Assembly (NCBI GenBank): GCA_900546845.1
Contig: UREK01000043.1
Coordinates: 1-11,021, forward strand
DNA from: an uncultured Eubacteriales bacterium
GTDB taxonomy: Bacteria; Bacillota; Clostridia; Christensenellales; CAG-138
Length of the DNA: 11,021 bases
Direction: 5' to 3'
Position 1 is the first letter of the stretch. Every line of letters begins with the position of its first letter. Below, piece by piece: positions 6,789 through 11,021 of this stretch. A program made the translations under genes and the position numbers. Under the pieces are notes generated by a model. That model saw only the letters and a program-made list of their open reading frames with translations, had not been told where the DNA came from and did no database searches.

Positions 6789-8480
6789 TTACATCCGCAC
6801 AAACTCCATCCTCGTCACGTCAAACAGGCCCTCGTCCGTCAGCCGCACCGCCGGGATCACCGGCAGCGCCAGGAACGAAAGGGCGATGAGCGGGTCGGTA
6901 CGCCCGTCCGCGCCGAGGCTCTTCGCCGCGTCAAGCAGCGCCTGCTGGCGCGCGAGTACATCCTCCACCGGCGCGTCCGTCATGAGCCCTGCGATCGGCA
7001 GCGGCAGCCGTGCGAGGACGATCCCGCGGCTCACGACGCAGAAGCCGCCGCCGCATTCGCGCAGCGCCTCGATGGCCATGAGCATATCCCGGTCGTTATC
7101 GCCGGCGACGACGAGGTTGTGGGAATCATGCGCCACGGTGGAGGCGATCGCGCCGTTTTTGATGTTAAGACCCTCCACAATGCCTATTCCAACGCTTCCC
7201 GTCGCATGGTGGCGCTCCACTACGGCGAGCTTGCACAGCCCCCCGGCAGGGATGAACGCTCCGTGCTCGCTCTTCACTTCCCGCCAGACGAGCTCTGTAA
7301 TGAGCTGCTCCGGCACCATACGGATGACGGGCATTCGCTCCCGCACGGGCAGGCAGAGGGAGCCTTCCGTCACAGGAGCAATGCGCACGCTGTCGTAGAC
7401 CTCCGGCGGCAGCAGCGGCATGCGGTATTCAGCGGCCTCGTCATAGGGCTTGCCGAAGCGCGTGAACACGCGCTTCACGCGGAAGTCCTTCAAGTCTTCA
7501 AAGAGCACCATGTCCGCCTTATAGCCCGGGGCGATGGCCCCGATGTTCTTGAGGCCGTAGGCGCGCGCGGCGTTGTAGGAGGCCATCTTCACCGCCGTGA
7601 CCGGGGGGACGCCGCAGGCGACGGCAAAGCGCGCGATGTGGTTGATGTGCCCCTCGTGCCGGATGGTCTCGATGTGCTTATCGTCCGTGCAGAAGAGGAA
7701 GTTCTCCGTGGGCAGGCCGTCGCGCACGATGCCGCGGAGGATTTTCTCGACGCCCTTCGCGGCGGAGCCGATGCGGATGAGGATACGCATGCCCGCGCGC
7801 AGCTTCTCCTTTACCTCGTCGTAGTTGGAGCATTCGTGGTCAGTCGAAGGGCCTGCGATGCGGTAGGCGTTGAGCATCCGGCCGGAAACGAGCGGCGCGT
7901 GGCCGTCAATGGGCTTGCCGTCGAAGAGGCGGAGCTTGTCGAGCATCTCTTGGGCGCCGTTTGTGGCGGAGACGTAATCCATCACCTCGCCAAGGCCGAG
8001 GATGCGGCTCTTGCGGAGGAACTGCTCCATGTCCTCTGCGACGAGTTTTGCACCGCTGTGCTCAAAGGGCGTGGCGGGCACGCAGGAGGGCATCATGAAC
8101 AGCACGCGCAGCGGCAGGTCGTCCGTCATCTTGTACATGGCGCGCACGCCGGCGACGCCGGCGACGTTTGCGATCTCATGCGGGTCCGCGATGATGGTGG
8201 TGGTGCCGTGCGGCATGATGACCTTCATGAACGACGATGGGATCACCATGGAGGATTCGATGTGCACATGCGCGTCGATGAACCCGGGCGTGAGGTAGCC
8301 GCCCTCGGCGTCGATCTCGTTTTCACAGGAATACGCGCCCACGCCGATGATGACGTCCTCATACAGCGCCACATCCGCATGGACGATCTCGCCAGTGAAT
8401 ACGTTTACCACGTTCGCGTTTTTGATGACGCACGTTGCCTTTCCCTCCAGCGCCGCGCGGATCAGATCCTGTTGTCTCAA
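6789..8480 (-). CDS. ade: Adenine deaminase
   Basis: A 563-residue amidohydrolase-superfamily enzyme converting adenine to hypoxanthine and ammonia in the cytosol, feeding XdhABC. The metal-binding motif GFIDAHVHIESS (His71, His73, Glu75) and PHGTTTIIADPHEIANV are characteristic of the adenine deaminase family. So are CTDDKHIE...HEGHI in the middle and SHDSHNLVVAGD in the C-terminal domain. The chosen start is TTG at 8480-8478, 8 nt after AAAGGAGG. No ATG or GTG gives a sensible start: the only nearby ATG (8485-8483) is out of frame and meets a stop after two codons. Longer in-frame starts up to 8627 would lie upstream of the predicted transcription start. ade is followed on the same strand by repeat copy B and then xdhABC, and diverges from hydA-mocA. 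This supports one adenine-to-urate pathway unit. Confidence 0.95.
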   Translation of the reverse strand: MRQQDLIRAALEGKATCVIKNANVVNVFTGEIVHADVALYEDVIIGVGAYSCENEIDAEGGYLTPGFIDAHVHIESSMVIPSSFMKVIMPHGTTTIIADPHEIANVAGVAGVRAMYKMTDDLPLRVLFMMPSCVPATPFEHSGAKLVAEDMEQFLRKSRILGLGEVMDYVSATNGAQEMLDKLRLFDGKPIDGHAPLVSGRMLNAYRIAGPSTDHECSNYDEVKEKLRAGMRILIRIGSAAKGVEKILRGIVRDGLPTENFLFCTDDKHIETIRHEGHINHIARFAVACGVPPVTAVKMASYNAARAYGLKNIGAIAPGYKADMVLFEDLKDFRVKRVFTRFGKPYDEAAEYRMPLLPPEVYDSVRIAPVTEGSLCLPVRERMPVIRMVPEQLITELVWREVKSEHGAFIPAGGLCKLAVVERHHATGSVGIGIVEGLNIKNGAIASTVAHDSHNLVVAGDNDRDMLMAIEALRECGGGFCVVSRGIVLARLPLPIAGLMTDAPVEDVLARQQALLDAAKSLGADGRTDPLIALSFLALPVIPAVRLTDEGLFDVTRMEFVRM

Positions 8481-8581
8481 TGCATACGCCTCCTTTTTCA
8501 ATTTTGCAGTCCCAATGCCGGTTACAAGAGTCGTCAAAAGAATACAAAGACTTTTTGTGCATAACAAATTCTGTTTGATGC

Positions 8582-8610
8582 AGTATACCATAAATATCGC
8601 TGTGAGGCAA
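8582..8610 (-). promoter_or_regulatory. Promoter of ade (and possibly xdhABC)
   Basis: On the minus strand TTGCCT (-35, complement of 8605-8610) and TATACT (-10, complement of 8582-8587) are 17 bp apart. The -10 is preceded by TGG, giving an extended -10. Transcription should start near 8575, leaving a leader of about 95 nt. No purine-riboswitch core is visible in that leader. Confidence 0.75.
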
Positions 8611-8625
8611 GCCGAACGGCCTTGC
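8607..8625. promoter_or_regulatory. Candidate shared operator between divergent promoters
   Basis: GCAAGCCG-aa-CGGCCTTGC is an inverted repeat that is perfect except for one extra base in the right arm. It covers both -35 boxes of the divergent ade and hydA promoters, where one bound protein could repress or activate both. The regulator is not in the window. Confidence 0.4.
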
Positions 8626-8650
8626 AAAATCCAGCTGTTTGCGGTATGCT
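8622..8650 (+). promoter_or_regulatory. Promoter of the hydA-mocA transcript
   Basis: TTGCAA (8622-8627) and TATGCT (8645-8650) are 17 bp apart, so transcription would start near 8657, about 22 nt before the riboswitch. TATAAC at 8656-8661 is an alternative -10 but has no -35 partner. Both place the whole aptamer in the transcript. Confidence 0.5.
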
Positions 8651-8678
8651 TTTATTATAACACGACCATATCCTATCA

Positions 8679-8756
8679 GCTCATATAATCCCGCGGGCGA
8701 AGCGCGCTTCGGGGCGTGGGAGTTTCTACGGGCCGCCCAACGGCCCCGCTATGAGC
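8679..8756 (+). promoter_or_regulatory. Guanine-type purine riboswitch aptamer in the hydA leader
   Basis: The conserved core is intact. P1 is GCTCATA (8679-8685) with TATGAGC (8750-8756), 7 perfect pairs. J1/2 is TAA (8686-8688). P2 has 7 pairs, 8689-8695 with 8715-8721. J2/3 is GTTTCTAC (8722-8729). P3 is GGGCC/GGCCC around the 7-nt loop GCCCAAC. The specificity base before the 3' P1 strand (position 74 of xpt numbering) is C (8749), so guanine, hypoxanthine or xanthine-like ligands are expected, not adenine. Oddities: loop L2 contains an inserted hairpin CGAAG-CGCG-CTTCG (8698-8711) flanked by GG and GGG, and there is an extra C (8747) between P3 and J3/1. L2 GG and L3 CC could still make the usual loop-loop pairs. 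Confidence 0.9.
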
Positions 8757-8801
8757 GCCTTTGGCAGCGCGTGCTTTTGTGCCGCGGCGCAGGGCGCTTT
8801 T
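8754..8801 (+). terminator. Riboswitch expression platform: intrinsic terminator
   Basis: AGCGCC (8754-8759) pairs with GGCGCT (8793-8798), with further GC-rich pairing inside, and the 3' arm runs into TTTT (8798-8801). The 5' arm shares bases 8754-8756 with the 3' strand of riboswitch helix P1, so the two helices exclude each other. Ligand binding, which stabilises P1, should therefore weaken the terminator. The T-run is short and the stem has alternative pairings (GGCGC at 8786-8790). Confidence 0.6.
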
Positions 8802-8845
8802 GTCGCATCTTCCAAAAACTTTTCCGAACCGGAGGGTAAAGCAGC

Positions 8846-10210
8846 ATGGAGCTTCTCATACAAAATGGGACTGTAGTAAACGAAACGGGGCGCGCGCGGG
8901 CGGATGTGCTCGTGCGGGGCGGGCGCGTCGCCGCTGTGGGCGAAGAGCTTTCCTGCGCCGGGGCAAAGCGCGTCGACGCGGCGGGCTGCTTCGTGCTCCC
9001 CGGCTTCATCGACACGCATACGCATTTTGACCTCGACACCGGCAGCGCCCGCACGGCGGACGACTTCATTACCGGCGGCCGGGCGGCCGTCCTCGGCGGT
9101 ACGACGGCTGTGCTCGATTTTGCCACACAGGACCGGGGCGGCACGCTCAAGGAGGCCTTTGCCGTTTGGCAGGAAAAAGCGCGCGGCTGCTCCTGCAATT
9201 ACGGCTTCCACATGGCCATTGCCGAATGGAACGCGCGGACCGAAGCGGAGCTTCCCGAAATGACCCGCCTGGGCGTAACTTCCTACAAACTTTACATGGT
9301 ATATGACGCGCTGCGCGTGGACGACGGCGCGATCTACGCCGCGCTCAAGGCCGCGAAGCGGGAAGGCGCGCTCATCGGCGTGCATTGCGAGAACTGGGAT
9401 GTGCTCAGCCGCCGCATCGCGGAGGTGAAAGCGGCGGTTGCGTCCGGCCCCGCTGGGCATCCGCTCTCCCGCCCCGCGCCCGTGGAGGCGGAGGCCGTGG
9501 CGCGCCTTATGCGCATCGCCGAGCTTGCGGAAGCGCCCGTTTATGTGGTGCATCTTTCCACAGCGGAAGGCCTCGCGGAGGCGCGGCGCGCCCGGGCGCG
9601 CGGCCAGGAGGTCTATCTTGAGACCTGCCCGCAGTATCTGCTGCTGACAGACGCTTGCTACTCCGCGCCGGACGGCGCGAAATACGTCATGTCCCCGCCG
9701 CTGCGCAAAGCGGCGGACAACGCGGCGCTTTGGGCGGCGCTCGCCGCCGGTGAGATCGACTTTATCGGCACGGATCACTGCTCCTTTACGATGGCGCAGA
9801 AGCTAGAGCACGCGGACGACTTTCAGAAGATCCCCAACGGCGGCGCGGGCGTGCAGCACCGGGGGCAGCTCCTTTACACCTACGGCGTGTGCGAAGGCCG
9901 CATCCCGCTCGAACAGATGGTGCGGCTCCTTTCCGCCGGGCCCGCCCGGATATTCGGCATGGAGGGGCGCGGCGCGGTCGCGCCGGGCATGGCGGCGGAT
10001 CTCGTCGTCTGGGACCCGGCATATGAAGGCCGCATCACGGACACCAATGCGGCGCACAACTGCGACAATTCCCCCTTTTCCGGGCTTGCCGTGCGCGGCC
10101 GTGCGCGTGAGGTCATCCTAAACGGTGAATGCGTCGTGGAGGACGGTGCGCTGACAGCCCCCGGGCACGGGCGATACCTTCCCCGGAAGAGGTATGGCAA
10201 ATGCAGATGA
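8846..10210 (+). CDS. hydA: Dihydropyrimidinase / D-hydantoinase family hydrolase
   Basis: A 454-residue cytosolic amidohydrolase that opens cyclic amide rings. The binuclear metal site is complete: DTHTHFD (His58, His60), the lysine expected to be carboxylated in SYKLYMVYD (Lys148) with Tyr153 five residues later, GVHCEN (His180), VVHLST (His236) and GTDHCSF (Asp310). It resembles E. coli HyuA/YgeZ (461 aa), which belongs to the anaerobic purine/urate gene set. The natural substrate here may therefore be a purine-derived ring such as a hydantoin or ureide, not dihydrouracil; this is inference. The ATG at 8846 follows GGAGGG with a 9-nt spacer, downstream of the purine riboswitch. The end overlaps mocA by 10 nt. 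Allantoinase is a less likely alternative. Confidence 0.9.
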   Translation: MELLIQNGTVVNETGRARADVLVRGGRVAAVGEELSCAGAKRVDAAGCFVLPGFIDTHTHFDLDTGSARTADDFITGGRAAVLGGTTAVLDFATQDRGGTLKEAFAVWQEKARGCSCNYGFHMAIAEWNARTEAELPEMTRLGVTSYKLYMVYDALRVDDGAIYAALKAAKREGALIGVHCENWDVLSRRIAEVKAAVASGPAGHPLSRPAPVEAEAVARLMRIAELAEAPVYVVHLSTAEGLAEARRARARGQEVYLETCPQYLLLTDACYSAPDGAKYVMSPPLRKAADNAALWAALAAGEIDFIGTDHCSFTMAQKLEHADDFQKIPNGGAGVQHRGQLLYTYGVCEGRIPLEQMVRLLSAGPARIFGMEGRGAVAPGMAADLVVWDPAYEGRITDTNAAHNCDNSPFSGLAVRGRAREVILNGECVVEDGALTAPGHGRYLPRKRYGKCR

Positions 10211-10788
10211 AGCTCGGCTGCGTCCTGATGGCCGCGGGCGCGGCGCGGCGCTTTGGGGAAAACAAGCTCCTTGCGGAGTTCGCGGACGCGCCGCTGTACG
10301 AGCGGGCGCTTGCCGCGATCCCGGCGGAGGAATTCGCGGGCGTGGCGGTCGTCTCCCATTATGAGGCGATCCTCTGTGCGGCGCGGCTGCGGGGCTTCGC
10401 GGCCGTGTACAACCCCGCACCGGAGGACGGCGTGAGCCGCACCATCGCCCTTGGGATGGACGCGCTGCCGGGCATGGATGCGCTCCTGTTCCTCGTGGCA
10501 GATCAGCCGCTTTTGCGCCGGGAAAGCGTTGCCGCGCAAATCGCGTTCTTTCGCGCGCATCCGCGGAATATCGTGGCCCTGGGGCATGGCGGGCGGCGCG
10601 GCAATCCCGTCGTTTTTCCAGAGGAATACTTCCCCGCGCTGCGCGCGCTCACAGGCGACGCGGGCGGGAGCGCCGTCATCCGCGGTGCTTTGGAGGCGCT
10701 CCTGCTGTTTGAAATCGCCGACCCGCTGGAGCTTGCGGACGTGGATACCGCTGAGGCGCTGCAAGCGCTTTCCGGCATGAGCCGCTAG
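10201..10788 (+). CDS. mocA: MocA-like molybdenum cofactor cytidylyltransferase
   Basis: A 195-residue nucleotidyltransferase of the MobA/MocA type, which adds CMP to molybdopterin to give the cytosine-dinucleotide cofactor used by xanthine dehydrogenase-family enzymes. The N-terminal MAAGAARRFGENKLL is the nucleotide-binding signature (Gly13, Arg17, Lys22). VADQPLL supplies the metal-binding Asp, and RGNPVVFP, GDAGG and DVDTAEAL complete the pattern. The length is close to E. coli MocA (192 aa). The arginine often found in GDxGxR is absent here (GDAGGSAV). The start ATG at 10201 follows AAGAGG by about 8 nt and overlaps the end of hydA by 10 nt. An upstream in-frame ATG at 10129 would add 24 residues that match hydA coding sequence in another frame and no family feature. 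Linkage to a molybdenum hydroxylase operon supports the role. Confidence 0.88.
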   Translation: MQMKLGCVLMAAGAARRFGENKLLAEFADAPLYERALAAIPAEEFAGVAVVSHYEAILCAARLRGFAAVYNPAPEDGVSRTIALGMDALPGMDALLFLVADQPLLRRESVAAQIAFFRAHPRNIVALGHGGRRGNPVVFPEEYFPALRALTGDAGGSAVIRGALEALLLFEIADPLELADVDTAEALQALSGMSR

Positions 10789-10811
10789 GGCGTTTTGGGA
10801 AGCGGCTTCTT

Positions 10812-11021
10812 GGTAAGGCAATCCCCCGTCAGCGCTAGCGCGCTGCCACCCCCTTTTGTAAAGGGGGCGTTTGGGAGTGGTGAATTCCAACGCTTTTCCG
10901 TACTCGGGCGGCGTATGAGAGCGCACAGACCAAAAGGCTCCTTTGGCAAAGGGGCGGAGCCGAGGTGCACCCCGCCCGCAGGCGGGGGCTTACGGCGCGT
11001 CTCCCGCGCCGTAAGTTCCTT
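10812..11021 (+). repeat. MITE-like repeat, copy C (right end outside the window)
   Basis: It starts with GGTAAGGCAATCC, identical to the left terminal repeat of copy A, and keeps the module order CCCCCTTT-tgt-AAAGGGGG, GTTTGGGAGTGGTGAATTCC, CCAAAAGGCTCC. Bases 10930-11021 match copy B (6553-6644, inverted) with one mismatch in 92. The preceding GAAGCGGCTTCTTG (10800-10813) is also shared with copy B, so homology extends slightly beyond the terminal repeat. The CCCCCTTT/AAAGGGGG stem may serve as terminator for hydA-mocA, since no other one is visible after mocA. Confidence 0.75.

Noticed and set aside
7119..8564. Long plus-strand open frame opposite ade
   Set aside because: It is antisense to a clear adenine deaminase, and its translation is a His/Asp/Val-rich shadow with no family features.
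8481..8627. 49-residue N-terminal extension of ade from an ATG at 8627
   Set aside because: It would start upstream of the predicted promoter -10, has no ribosome binding site, and is not part of the family's N-terminus. The TTG at 8480 has a good Shine-Dalgarno sequence.
8679..8756. Adenine-specific version of the purine riboswitch
   Set aside because: The specificity position before the 3' P1 strand is C (8749). Adenine aptamers have U there.
10129..10200. Longer mocA start at 10129
   Set aside because: The extra 24 residues overlap hydA coding sequence out of frame and match no nucleotidyltransferase feature. The ATG at 10201 has a suitable ribosome binding site.

Overview
The window looks like chromosomal DNA from a GC-rich, anaerobic, gut-type Firmicute of class Clostridia. 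The evidence is strong AGGAGG-type ribosome binding sites, a purine riboswitch, an E. coli-like three-subunit xanthine dehydrogenase, and hairpin-rich dispersed repeats in the gaps between gene blocks. I cannot name the genus from the sequence alone.

Layout. At the left edge, on the minus strand, are the first 17 codons of tuf (elongation factor Tu), preceded about 60 bp upstream by tRNA-Gly(CCC). Diverging from these is a plus-strand lipoprotein of the DUF885 zinc-metalloprotease-like family (432-2249), closed by a 14-bp hairpin. A repeat-rich gap (2305-2680) follows. Then come four minus-strand genes, read right to left: ade (adenine deaminase, TTG start at 8480), a 417-bp gap occupied by a repeat element, and the tightly packed xdhA-xdhB-xdhC, ending in a good Rho-independent terminator at 2641-2665. 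A divergent control region (8481-8845) separates ade from the plus-strand pair hydA (dihydropyrimidinase/hydantoinase family) and mocA (molybdenum cofactor cytidylyltransferase-like). A further repeat copy runs off the right edge.

Function. Bases 2681-10788 form a purine-catabolism locus. Adenine deaminase makes hypoxanthine, XdhABC can hydroxylate hypoxanthine and xanthine, a MocA-like protein can mature the molybdenum cofactor, and HydA is a cyclic-amide hydrolase of the kind found in anaerobic urate/purine breakdown clusters. The hydA leader carries a guanine-type purine riboswitch (8679-8756). Its P1 stem overlaps the 5' arm of a terminator hairpin, which predicts that ligand turns the genes ON, as suits a catabolic operon. 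The aptamer has an unusual extra hairpin inserted in loop L2.

The most unusual non-coding content is a family of MITE-like repeats with imperfect terminal inverted repeats (consensus RGTAAGRCAATCC). There are three main copies plus fragments. Two copies lie in opposite orientation on either side of the ade/hydA/mocA segment.
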